The notes beneath the pieces are model-generated. The model searched no databases and was not told where the DNA came from. It saw nothing but the letters and a program-made list of their open reading frames with translations. A stretch of DNA of 29,417 nt. Origin: an uncultured Lachnospiraceae bacterium (GTDB lineage: Bacteria > Bacillota > Clostridia > Lachnospirales > Lachnospiraceae). This document shows, in pieces, positions 1 through 7,737 of the stretch; positions within the stretch are counted from its first letter, which is position 1; the number at the start of each line of letters is the position of its first letter. The stretch lies in assembly GCA_910588535.1 (NCBI GenBank), contig CAJUOO010000040.1, positions 1 through 29,417 of the forward strand, written 5' to 3'. The position numbers were made by a program, and so were the translations under genes.

Positions 1-181
1 ATAGCACTACATGTATACAATATCTTGTATAATTAAATCTTATTGCGACAGTCCCACTTATGAGCCGAGCGTCCGTCAGCTTCTGCTGACATGTTCTTTT
101 GGACGCTCGTGTGCACAAAGACCTGAACTGTTACAATAAGTGTTGCCTACACAAGATATCGCATAAAATGCAGTACTATCA
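1..181. repeat. Long imperfect palindrome (about 180 bp)
   Basis: The first 28 bases and bases 151-179 are inverted copies with about five differences and one bulge (ATAGCACTACAT against ATAGTACTGCAT in reverse complement, and ATATCTTGT matching exactly). Nested inside are further arms: CTTATTG at 39-45 with CAATAAG at 134-140, CGAGCGTCC at 66-74 with GGACGCTCG at 101-109, and a terminal hairpin GTCAGC-TTCT-GCTGAC at 75-90. The whole stretch can fold as one hairpin. It contains no credible gene. It could be a MITE-like element, a structured RNA or a large terminator for the GH43 gene that ends at 258. The left edge may continue beyond the window. Confidence 0.6.
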
Positions 182-257
182 TACAATAACTTATATATGT
201 TTCTCTCCATGAAGCAGCCCCAGATAAAGCCTCATAATAAATAGAGCTTTTAACATT

Positions 258-2156
258 CTAAAATCGCTCAAATTGTATGATTCTCTCCTCTTCTCCCTCT
301 GTGCAGGCAAAGATCCCTTCCATCGCTCCCGTAAATCGCTTTCCAACATGCCATCCCTCGTCGCACAGGTAATCCACTCTCTCAAGAACCGCCACACATC
401 TCCATTCCTCGGATGATTCTTTTATATAAAAGCTGCGGCGAAGCCCCTCCGTCACTGCTTTTAAGCTAATTTTTGTGCCGGGGGCCACTTTCTCTGGGCA
501 GTCTATTCTTCTGTCTGTATCCCCGACATGTTCTCTAAGCCGAAGCCCATATCCCTGCTCCTGCCCATATGGGCCAAAGGTCAGATACGTATTCTCATCA
601 TAATAGCAGGTAATGCCAAATTCCTCGCCCTGAACCACTGTATCTGGTATGGTCAAAGCAACCTCAATGGTACTGTTATATTCCTTCTGCCTTCGAACCA
701 AGATGCTTCTTGCCTCCACAGTACTCAAAGATTCTCTGCATGCGCGCAGCAGAATAGTATTCTCCGTCATACGGATGGTTCCCTCCTCCGGCACTCTGGG
801 CGTTATATAAGGCTCAGCTTTGTTCTCAGGAATCCATTCTTGCAGATTAGGCTTCTTTTGCAGCACACTTGGCCCTCTTCCATTGTTAATTAGAGGCCAT
901 CCATCCGGTGTCCAAGTAATTGGGTCCATAGCTGTCTCTCTGCCCAGCACCGTATATTTTCCCTCCAGCTGTCTGCCGCAAAGATATACAGTATACCAGT
1001 CTCCATTCTGTGTACACACCGGTTTTCCATGTCCACATCGCTGCAATGCTCCTTTTTCATCCCACTGTCTCATAATAGGATTATAAGGACAAGGTTCATA
1101 GATCCCCTTTAAGGTGCGGGAGCGCGACACAGAGATTCTGTGACCCAGACCAGTTCCTCCCTCCGCCTCAAATAGATAATACCATCCATCCTTCTTCAGA
1201 AGATGAGAGCCCTCCGGCGCACGCTTATTATGCCCATAATACAAAAGCTCCGCCTCAGAAAGCTGCTTTGTCCCATCTGCACTTATCTCAAAGATCCTAG
1301 CACCCCTGTTCAATAGCATATAGCGCCTGCCGTCATCATCAGTAAAGATCGACGGATCGATGCCATCCTCCTCCAGATAAACTGGCTCACAATATGGTCC
1401 CTCTGGTCTGTCTGAGGAAGTCACCATCTGCCTGCGATACACTGTCCCATCATCATTTAGGCGGAAGGTTGCCGTAATATAAAATCTTCCATTATAATAG
1501 GAAATATCTGGCGCCCAATAGCCCCGCCCTCCCTCTAGAGTATTAAGATTTCTCGCCCACTCAGGATTTGTGATGGCATGTCCAATCCACTCCCAGTGAA
1601 TCAGATCCTTGGAGTGAGAGATCGGGATACAGGGAAAGAAAATAAAAGAAGAATTCACCATATAATAATCCTCTCCCACACGCACAATGCTGGGATCAGG
1701 ATACATGCCAGTCAGAATTGGATTCTGGTACATATCAAAAAATGCAGCGCCACAATATTCCTCAAAGTATGCCTCGATCTCTTGATACTCTTTCCTCTTC
1801 CCCTCCTGCAACTTCTGATCGGCAGCAAATTCGTGCGCCAACTGATAAGGCGTGATCCTCTCTATATCCCCGTGCACCGGCGACAGGCCGACACGCTCCG
1901 TCAAATATTTTACAAGAAGAAGATTCCCTGACTCAACCGCATAATGCAGTGTTGTCCGATTTCTCTTATCCGTCTCATTAAAGCTCGCTCTCGAGTACTC
2001 CACAATATAGCGCATCAACATAATATTTCCTGTAGAAGCCACATGAAACGGCACCTTTTTGTCATCCCACACACTTTCCACAGCCGCCGGATTATGCAAC
2101 AATATATCCTTTATTGCCCCCAGATCCTCCCTGCATACTGCTTCTTTTAGATCCAT
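258..2156 (-). CDS. GH43-family glycoside hydrolase with N-terminal ankyrin-like repeats
   Basis: 632 aa, no signal peptide, so probably a cytoplasmic glycosidase acting on imported arabino- or xylo-oligosaccharides (family inference). Residues about 1-110 look like ankyrin repeats (VPFHVASTGNIMLMRYIVEY, then TTLHYAVESGNLLLVKYL). From about 143 to 440 follows a five-bladed GH43 propeller with the expected acidic residues: D154 in YPDPS (base), D267 in DGIDPSIF (pKa modulator) and E315 in PEGSHLL (acid). Residues about 455-632 fit the C-terminal beta-sandwich common in GH43 beta-xylosidases and arabinofuranosidases, ending FTGAMEGIFA. The start has an AAAGGGGG ribosome site. The gene is divergent from an AraC-type regulator. 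The fusion to ankyrin repeats is uncommon for this enzyme class. Exact substrate cannot be read from the sequence. Confidence 0.88.
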   Translation of the reverse strand: MDLKEAVCREDLGAIKDILLHNPAAVESVWDDKKVPFHVASTGNIMLMRYIVEYSRASFNETDKRNRTTLHYAVESGNLLLVKYLTERVGLSPVHGDIERITPYQLAHEFAADQKLQEGKRKEYQEIEAYFEEYCGAAFFDMYQNPILTGMYPDPSIVRVGEDYYMVNSSFIFFPCIPISHSKDLIHWEWIGHAITNPEWARNLNTLEGGRGYWAPDISYYNGRFYITATFRLNDDGTVYRRQMVTSSDRPEGPYCEPVYLEEDGIDPSIFTDDDGRRYMLLNRGARIFEISADGTKQLSEAELLYYGHNKRAPEGSHLLKKDGWYYLFEAEGGTGLGHRISVSRSRTLKGIYEPCPYNPIMRQWDEKGALQRCGHGKPVCTQNGDWYTVYLCGRQLEGKYTVLGRETAMDPITWTPDGWPLINNGRGPSVLQKKPNLQEWIPENKAEPYITPRVPEEGTIRMTENTILLRACRESLSTVEARSILVRRQKEYNSTIEVALTIPDTVVQGEEFGITCYYDENTYLTFGPYGQEQGYGLRLREHVGDTDRRIDCPEKVAPGTKISLKAVTEGLRRSFYIKESSEEWRCVAVLERVDYLCDEGWHVGKRFTGAMEGIFACTEGEEERIIQFERF

Positions 2157-2184
2157 ACAAACGCCCCCTTTTTTTCTTTCATTT

Positions 2185-2214
2185 ATTATAGCATAGCCCG
2201 AAGATGCCTGCCAA
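2185..2214 (-). promoter_or_regulatory. Probable promoter of the GH43 gene
   Basis: On the minus strand TTGGCA (2209-2214) and TATAAT (2185-2190) are separated by 18 bases, a good sigma-A-type pair. The transcript would have a leader of about 20 bases with an AAAGGGGG ribosome site. Called by eye only. Confidence 0.6.
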
Positions 2215-2221
2215 GCTTCGA

Positions 2222-2297
2222 TCCAGTGTTTGACAAAAATGTACCTTTTATCAAAAATTGTATCCTTTTGTAAAAAAAGTATCTTTTAACAATAAGA
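2222..2297. repeat. 19-bp direct repeats, candidate activator binding sites
   Basis: Three units starting at 2241, 2260 and 2279 follow each other with an exact 19-bp period: GTACCTTTTATCAAAAATT, GTATCCTTTTGTAAAAAAA, GTATCTTTTAACAATAAGA. A weaker fourth unit (2222-2240) shares the TTT..C-AAAAAT half. They lie just upstream of the GH43 -35 box and in front of the AraC-type gene, as expected for an AraC-family operator array. Binding by the neighbouring regulator is inference. Confidence 0.55.
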
Positions 2298-2344
2298 TTT
2301 TTATGTTACATTTATTTATGTAGTACATTTTTAGGGAGGATACT

Positions 2345-4564
2345 ATGAAAAAATTTAAAAAAATGTTCTCAGCTAATCTTGTCGCACAATTTTTATATTC
2401 TTATATTCTTGTACTCATCATTCCCATGCTAATTCTCTTTTATGGATTTTATTGTGCCTTCACCATTGTCGAGGAAGATATCAGGGAATCGAATATCGCC
2501 ATGCTGACCAAGAGCATGTATCTTTTAAATGAAGAAGTGCGAGCACTGGAAAAATTAGCCTTGCAAACCTCGCAGTTTGAACCCCTGCGTGAGCTTGGCA
2601 ATATGACACTCAGAAACGGAAATTATATCACTACCGTCAAGGAGGTCATTAATGAATTTTATGTTCTTATTAATTATCAGAGCCTGCCCTTGCTAAAAGA
2701 AGCTTATATCTATCTCAATGAGATGGATCTGGTTATCTATGACCATTCTGTCTATCACACAGATGTCTTTGCACAATATATACATAGCTGGGGCATGACG
2801 CTGGAGGAATGGTATGATATGTGCAGAACTGGCATTGACCGCTCCCCGCATTATTTCGTCTCACCCGATGGCTCCATCCAGTATATCACACCATTTTCCA
2901 ACGGCCTTTTTGGCCCCAACCAAGGTGTGATTATCTACCGCTATGATGACAGAGAATTTAACCGCTTATTAAGCTTTGCTAAAGAATATAATGAATATTC
3001 TGTTTTTATTATAGATGATGACAACCGCATTCTATACAGAGAAGATCGGCTTGGTCTTGAAAATAATATTCCATTCTCGACCCTGACAGATACTGGATTT
3101 TCCAATCTTGACTCCAACTACTGGATCTATACATCTGCACAGCATCCCACATGGAGATATGTTCTCGCTCTCTCGGACAAGGAGACGCTGACACAGCTCA
3201 CCACGCTTAAAGACCTTGTATTGATCCTGATCCTTGCCGCCGCAGCCATTGGTGTATTTATCTCTCTGCTTATGTCCATCCTAAAGGGAAGACCCATCAA
3301 TGCTCTGATCCACGCCATTATGACAGAGGAGGAGGTGGAAGAAAATTCACCCAAACTTACTTCTCTGTTCTCGGCGATCACAGAAAAGAACGAGACTCTT
3401 CTGCAGGAAATAGAAAATGACAAACCTATGTTACAAAAAGCATTTTTCCACGATCTTATCAAAGCAGAGTTTCTAAACAGCAAGGAGATGTACTACAATG
3501 CACAAAAAGCTGGTCTTGAAATTAACGGAAACCAATATATTGTGATCTCGGTAAAACTTTTTCCTGATAATGATTTTTATACCGTAGATATCCAGACCAT
3601 AGAGGAGGTACAGCTCTTGACACAGCTCCTTTTAAAGCATATCACTGAGGTTTTTGCCTGCCCTGTATGGATCTACAAGAAGAATTATCTGTCCAGCCTG
3701 TTTATTATCCAGACGGAGAGACAGAACAGCCAGACCATCACTCTCGCGGAGCAGATCTGCCATTGGCTGTCCAACGAATATAATGTAGAATCCTTCTGGG
3801 GTATTGGCTCCCCCTGCACCAATCTCTTGGATATCTGGAAAAACTGCGAAGAAGCACACACTGCTATGGAACACTGCCACCTAGAAAAGCATATTCAAGA
3901 ATATAACTCTCATCTGGAAGATCAAGCTGTCCTCTATTTTCCAGAAACGGCGAGGGAAAAGTTATCCGCATCCCTAAAATCTGGTGACTCTGCTTCCTGC
4001 AAAGCTATCTTAAATATTTTGGAAAATGAGAACTTTACAAATCGCCATCTAGGCCGCAACCAATTTATTCATCTCAACCGCTATATTACTGATATTCTAA
4101 CCTCCCTCAATCTGCCGGATACCACCGATCAGATTTTATGGCTCAATGAGGAGGCAATCGGCTATAATGACAGCCCTGATGAATATTTCCGCCGGCTGCG
4201 GAGCATCTGTTCTGAAATTTGCAGGCAGATCCAACAGAATAAATCCATGCAGCACGGCAGGCTGATAGAGCGAATCCAGCAATATATACAGGAAAATTAT
4301 ATGGACTCCGGTCTTGGCCTCAGCCGCATCAGCCAAGAATTTCATATATCCGAGGGATATGTCTCCTCCATCTTCAAGGAGCAGAGCAGCGTAAATTTTG
4401 GCGATTATGTGGAAAGTATACGGATCAATAAGGCATGCCAGCTTCTCAAAGAAAATGAACATACCATCAGCGAGATAGCAGAATTTGTCGGCTACAACAG
4501 CGTACAGTCGTTCCGCCGCGCCTTTAAAAGAGTAAAAGGAATCAGCCCAAAAGAATATCGATAG
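2345..4564 (+). CDS. Membrane-bound AraC-family transcriptional regulator (YesN-like)
   Basis: 739 aa. One membrane segment near the N terminus (about 17-42) and a second at about 290-311 (LVLILILAAAAIGVFISLLM) bracket a roughly 250-residue region predicted to lie outside the cell and sense a ligand. The cytoplasmic part has a region at about 397-510 resembling the degenerate GGDEF-like domain seen in CdaR and AraC sensors (WGIGS followed by EEAHTAM), then a two-helix-turn-helix AraC DNA-binding domain at 641-739 ending in the family pattern YNSVQSFRRAFKRVKGISPKEYR minus its first residues. The start has an AGGGAGGA site. Divergent placement next to GH43 suggests it activates that gene in response to a plant glycan or a released sugar. 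No partner kinase or ABC sugar transporter gene is present in the window. Confidence 0.85.
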   Translation: MKKFKKMFSANLVAQFLYSYILVLIIPMLILFYGFYCAFTIVEEDIRESNIAMLTKSMYLLNEEVRALEKLALQTSQFEPLRELGNMTLRNGNYITTVKEVINEFYVLINYQSLPLLKEAYIYLNEMDLVIYDHSVYHTDVFAQYIHSWGMTLEEWYDMCRTGIDRSPHYFVSPDGSIQYITPFSNGLFGPNQGVIIYRYDDREFNRLLSFAKEYNEYSVFIIDDDNRILYREDRLGLENNIPFSTLTDTGFSNLDSNYWIYTSAQHPTWRYVLALSDKETLTQLTTLKDLVLILILAAAAIGVFISLLMSILKGRPINALIHAIMTEEEVEENSPKLTSLFSAITEKNETLLQEIENDKPMLQKAFFHDLIKAEFLNSKEMYYNAQKAGLEINGNQYIVISVKLFPDNDFYTVDIQTIEEVQLLTQLLLKHITEVFACPVWIYKKNYLSSLFIIQTERQNSQTITLAEQICHWLSNEYNVESFWGIGSPCTNLLDIWKNCEEAHTAMEHCHLEKHIQEYNSHLEDQAVLYFPETAREKLSASLKSGDSASCKAILNILENENFTNRHLGRNQFIHLNRYITDILTSLNLPDTTDQILWLNEEAIGYNDSPDEYFRRLRSICSEICRQIQQNKSMQHGRLIERIQQYIQENYMDSGLGLSRISQEFHISEGYVSSIFKEQSSVNFGDYVESIRINKACQLLKENEHTISEIAEFVGYNSVQSFRRAFKRVKGISPKEYR

Positions 4565-4710
4565 ATTTGTTATTCTTTTTAAGAACGGTTCGTCTAAGAA
4601 AGTTGTCTGTAATTCTCTGTCACTCCACTGGGGCTGTCGCATGAAAAAACAGATACAGGATATTATAACTTCTTGTAAGATAAGCTTTTTATCATTTTGG
4701 GAAAAGGTCC

Positions 4711-4850
4711 GTATAACCAATCTGCTGTTTCCTCCATCACCCCGCTTGCGCTTAGTGAAAAACGTAACGGATACTAAGCTCGTGAACTACCTCGCTAAGT
4801 ACCAACGTTTTTCAATAGGTTCCTTGAGGAAAACAGCAGATTGGTTATAC
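4711..4850 (-). repeat. 140-bp palindromic repeat, copy 1 (inverted)
   Basis: Ends in perfect 20-bp inverted repeats, GTATAACCAATCTGCTGTTT at 4711-4730 and its reverse complement at 4831-4850. On the minus strand the inside matches copies 2 and 3: AAGGAACCTATTGAAAAACG, CTTAGCGAG, GAGCTTAGT, CGTTTTTCACTAAGCG, AGCGGGGTGA and GGAGGA in that order. GAAAAACGT pairs with ACGTTTTTC inside it. The end arms are unlike those of the other two copies. Confidence 0.8.
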
Positions 4851-5027
4851 TGTATTATTGGATAGATCTGATGCGTTGTAATTTCTCATATACTCGCAGC
4901 TCTATATTTATTTTTATTTCGTTTGTATTCAGAGATCATCATACTCTTTTACTTGGAGACAACAAAAACTATCTATTGATCCGATACAAGCAGAGTAATA
5001 GCGTGTTCTACCTAACTGATAAAAACA

Positions 5028-5167
5028 GCCCGGCAAACTGCCTGTGGTTCTCAAGGAACCTATTGAAAAACGCCGGCACTTAGCGAGACAGTTTCGAGCT
5101 TAGTGTCCGCTGCGTTTTTCACTAAGCGGGAGCGGGGTGACGGAGGACCACAGGCAGTTCGCTGGGC
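5028..5167 (+). repeat. 140-bp palindromic repeat, copy 2
   Basis: Outer arms AAACTGCCTGTGGT and ACCACAGGCAGTT pair over at least 13 bases and extend with a few mismatches to the ends. The interior is nearly identical to copy 3 and about 85 percent identical to copy 1. GAAAAACGC and GCGTTTTTC form an internal stem, and GCTTAGTG pairs with CACTAAGC. Same 140-bp length as copy 1. Confidence 0.8.
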
Positions 5168-5284
5168 GGATCTTTTATGAAGATGATTCAGCAAATTATT
5201 AACAACAGATAAAACATAACATTTACAAGAAGTTATTATATTTTGTAAGATGAGTCTTCTTTTACCTCTTTCAGAAAAAAGTTC

Positions 5285-5320
5285 GTATAACCAATCCTCT
5301 GTTTTCTCCGTCATCCCACT
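5285..5320 (-). repeat. Remnant of a fourth 140-bp repeat
   Basis: GTATAACCAATCCTCTGTTT followed by TCTCCGTCATCCC matches the left edge of copy 1 (GTATAACCAATCTGCTGTTT then CCTCCATCACCCC). The rest of the element and its opposite arm are missing. Its upstream flank also resembles that of copy 1. Confidence 0.6.
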
Positions 5321-5505
5321 CCAGACAACGAGATTTTTGTCTTCATTTGTATATACAGCTAATCAAACTATCTTGAAGATCTGCTTTACTTGCCTATACC
5401 TGATATAGGCAAATGCAACTATCCATGTTAATGAATACAAAAAAAATAACTTATCAATTCAACATAAGCAAAATTACAACGTGTCTTGCCCTACCGATCA
5501 AACCA

Positions 5506-5645
5506 GCCCGTCGAACTGCCTGTGGTTCTCAAGGAACCTATTGAAAAACACCGGCGCTTAGCGAGGTAATTTCGAGCTTAGCGTCCGCTGCGTTTTTCAC
5601 TAAGCGGGAGCGGGGTGACGGAGGACCACGGGCAGTTCGACGGAC
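5506..5645 (+). repeat. 140-bp palindromic repeat, copy 3
   Basis: Outer arms CGTCGAACTGCC and GGCAGTTCGACG pair perfectly at their outer parts. Compared with copy 2 several arm positions have changed on both sides so that pairing is kept. The inner block is almost identical to copy 2 (AAGGAACCTATTGAAAAAC, CTTAGCGAG, CACTAAGCGGGAGCGGGGTG). Confidence 0.8.
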
Positions 5646-5711
5646 GGATCTTCTCAGAAAATAATACAACACCTTTTTATTAGTAAAAAATAAACTTTAC
5701 CAACAATAAAA

Positions 5712-5727
5712 TGTTTCACGTGAAACA
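5712..5727. promoter_or_regulatory. parS: parS site (ParB/Spo0J binding), exact consensus
   Basis: TGTTTCACGTGAAACA is a perfect 16-bp palindrome identical to the Bacillus subtilis parS consensus bound by the ParB protein Spo0J for chromosome segregation. It lies about 10 kb from oriC, where parS sites cluster in Firmicutes. Confidence 0.9.
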
Positions 5728-5744
5728 TTCTTACCAATCCTCTA

Positions 5745-5760
5745 CGTTTCACGTGAAACA
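5745..5760. promoter_or_regulatory. parS: Second parS site, one mismatch
   Basis: CGTTTCACGTGAAACA differs from the parS consensus only at its first base. It lies 33 bases (start to start) from the exact site, about three helical turns, so the two sites face the same side of the DNA. Confidence 0.82.
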
Positions 5761-5810
5761 TTTCTTCATATATATCATATTATATTCCTTACTCTATTAT
5801 ACAATCTACA

Positions 5811-6455
5811 CTATCTTACATCAACCAATCCATTTCGAATCGCAAATACAGCCGCCTGTGTTCTGTCAGAGGCATTGATCTTTTTAAATATATTAGATAC
5901 GTGATTCTTAACTGTTCTCTCACTTATACTTAGCTTATATGCAATCTCTTTATTAAACAAACCCTCTGTTATCAATTTCAACACTTCTATTTCCCGCTTC
6001 GTCAATCCCTCCAGCGTCTGTGAACTTTCCTCTTTATTGATTAACCCCATATTTAAAACTGGTATTAAATCTGGCTGTATAAATACATCTCCACCATATA
6101 CAGAATTAATTGCTTTCTTCAATAGATTGACATCAGAATTTTTTAAAATATATCCGTCGCATCCAATATCCACCGCTTTGAGAAGATAATCTACTTCATT
6201 ATGGATAGTCAACATCAATACTTTTATCAATATATTTTCTTCTTTGATCTTTTGTAGCACCTCTATACCATTCATTTTAGGCATATTGACGTCTAATAAA
6301 AGTATATCTGCCGTTCTTGTTTGTAGCATCTTCATACATTCCAGTCCGTCTCCAGCCTGTCCGACCACTATAAAATTAGAATCTAACTCTAATAACTGTT
6401 TGATTCCTTCTCGGATCATGGAATGATCATCAGCTAGTAAAATTCTAATTTTCAT
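5811..6455 (-). CDS. NarL/DegU-family response regulator
   Basis: 214 aa. The receiver domain occupies about 1-120 with acidic pocket D9/D10, phospho-acceptor D55 (LLLDVNMP), T83 and K105. A LuxR-type helix-turn-helix follows at about 148-208 (LTKREIEVLKLITEGLFNKE, then ISERTVKNHVSNIFKKI). It would be phosphorylated by the kinase encoded immediately upstream, whose end it overlaps by 11 bases. The AAGGAG ribosome site sits inside the kinase gene with a longish gap to the ATG. Target genes cannot be told from the sequence. Domain make-up fits DegU or LiaR, but orthology to either is not shown. Confidence 0.9.
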   Translation of the reverse strand: MKIRILLADDHSMIREGIKQLLELDSNFIVVGQAGDGLECMKMLQTRTADILLLDVNMPKMNGIEVLQKIKEENILIKVLMLTIHNEVDYLLKAVDIGCDGYILKNSDVNLLKKAINSVYGGDVFIQPDLIPVLNMGLINKEESSQTLEGLTKREIEVLKLITEGLFNKEIAYKLSISERTVKNHVSNIFKKINASDRTQAAVFAIRNGLVDVR

Positions 6456-7494
6456 CTGTTTTCTTCAACTCCTTCTTTGGCAAAACAACCACTATCTCTG
6501 TTCCTTCATCTTTTTCAGAACGGATATCAATCTGTCCCTCTAACAAATGTACTCTTTCCTTCATCATAGAAATACCAAAACCTGTATTTTGCTGATCAGA
6601 TTTTATCTCTCCGACAATAAATCCGTTTCCTTTATCAATAATCCTCAGCTCAATCTCACTTTCCTGATAAGAAAGAATTATTTGTAACTTTTCTGACTGT
6701 GAATATTTTTTACTGTTACTTGTCGCTTCCTGTATAATTCTAAGGATTGTTAATTCATAAGCGGGACTAAGTCGCTCTGCATTTCCCTCAACAGAAAAAT
6801 CAATTTTCATATCTGTGTTTTCCTGAAGCTTTTTCACTGCATGAGTCAATGTCTCCTCAAATCCAATATCATCAAAAGACATGGGACGTAAATTATATAC
6901 CACCTCCCTCATATCATCCACACTGCTACGTATTGTATTGATAATAAGCTGCATTTCCAATTTAGCTCGAATCGGATCGGCATCCATCACTTGTTGACAA
7001 AATTCAAGTCGATATATCATTGCTGTTATATTCTGAACAATGGTATCATGTAACTCTCTGGCAATTCTCTGACGTTCGCGCTCCTGCTCTTCTATAATTC
7101 GAACACCAACGCTATTTCCTGCTTCCTCCTGAATCTTCTGAGACTGCTCATCCATCGTTTCGGCGGTATCCAATTCACCCAAAAGGCCACAAAGCTCTCG
7201 TCTTTTTTCTATTTTCAGCGACAACTCCTCTTTTATCTCCTGCTGCCGCTTCTCTAATTCTTCTTTTTCTTTTTTTAACTGTCCAATTTTATCCTTTGTT
7301 CTTCCATATTCTTTTGAAATAGGTGAAAATGCCTCATAAGCAAAATCAAAATCTTCTTCTATTCTTTCTATCTGATCTTCAATTTCTTTTATCTGACAAT
7401 TATTCTTATTAACAATATTTTCAGCTTTATCTATTATTTGTCCTAATTCTTTAATTTCCTGATTCAGATAACGCCTCAATTTTAATAATTCCAT
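6445..7494 (-). CDS. Cytoplasmic sensor histidine kinase, DegS-like (HisKA_3)
   Basis: 349 aa with no membrane segment. Residues about 5-125 are strongly heptad-like and charged, a predicted coiled coil comparable to the sensor half of DegS. The phospho-acceptor is H149 in ERQRIARELHD, typical of the HisKA_3 family. The HATPase domain follows, with the N-box E256/N260 (IIQEATSNSKKYS), the D287 box (DKGNGF) and a G-box at 305-315 (GFGISMMKERV). It should sense a cytoplasmic signal and phosphorylate the regulator encoded by the overlapping downstream gene. A TAGGAG site precedes the ATG. Confidence 0.9.
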   Translation of the reverse strand: MELLKLRRYLNQEIKELGQIIDKAENIVNKNNCQIKEIEDQIERIEEDFDFAYEAFSPISKEYGRTKDKIGQLKKEKEELEKRQQEIKEELSLKIEKRRELCGLLGELDTAETMDEQSQKIQEEAGNSVGVRIIEEQERERQRIARELHDTIVQNITAMIYRLEFCQQVMDADPIRAKLEMQLIINTIRSSVDDMREVVYNLRPMSFDDIGFEETLTHAVKKLQENTDMKIDFSVEGNAERLSPAYELTILRIIQEATSNSKKYSQSEKLQIILSYQESEIELRIIDKGNGFIVGEIKSDQQNTGFGISMMKERVHLLEGQIDIRSEKDEGTEIVVVLPKKELKKTDEN

Positions 7495-7543
7495 TTGCTA
7501 ACTCCTACCAACATATGAATTATTATGACTAATTACCCATATA

Positions 7544-7572
7544 ATCATATCATATCTTTTACTTTAACTCAA
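7544..7572 (-). promoter_or_regulatory. Probable promoter of the kinase/regulator operon
   Basis: On the minus strand TTGAGT (7567-7572) and TATGAT (7544-7549) are 17 bases apart, leaving a leader of about 40 bases before the kinase ATG. The rest of the 7495-7810 gap is AT-rich and, apart from the opposing hydrolase promoter, I see nothing else in it. Confidence 0.5.
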
Positions 7573-7737
7573 TCACGTTTTAGAAAAATCACAATTTTTT
7601 CTTTAAAATAACTTTGTCTTATATTATTATCTATTACTTTACAATAAATAGCAGATCATTTCAACAATAAATAAAGTATACAAAATACTACTATAAGTTG
7701 TGAATCAATTCTTACTTTTGTATGTTCTCAAAAGCAC

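Larger units (their letters stand above)
4565..5710. other. Gene-free repeat region, probable old tandem duplication
   Basis: No credible coding sequence. Two blocks, roughly 4650-5170 and 5220-5648, align to each other. Both begin with a similar stretch reaching GTATAACCAATC (4711 and 5285), and both end with CGTGT...ACC-A-C-GAT followed by AGCCCG and a 140-bp palindromic repeat. The second block has lost most of its inverted copy. Similarity outside the palindromes is about 60-75 percent by eye, so the duplication is not recent. Confidence 0.6.

Noticed and set aside
191..397. Short minus-strand frame at the 3' end of GH43
   Set aside because: Lies in another frame of the GH43 gene with low-complexity charged composition and no family pattern.
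4641..4865. Open frame of 74 codons spanning repeat copy 1
   Set aside because: It is a translation of the palindromic repeat and its flank. It shares a peptide (PPSPR-RLVKN--DTKL) with a frame in copy 2 only because the DNA repeats.
5060..5314. Open frame of 84 codons on the minus strand over copy 2
   Set aside because: Also repeat-derived, with no plausible ribosome site or family match.
4711..5645. CRISPR array
   Set aside because: Only three long units in mixed orientation, no regular short spacers, no cas genes.
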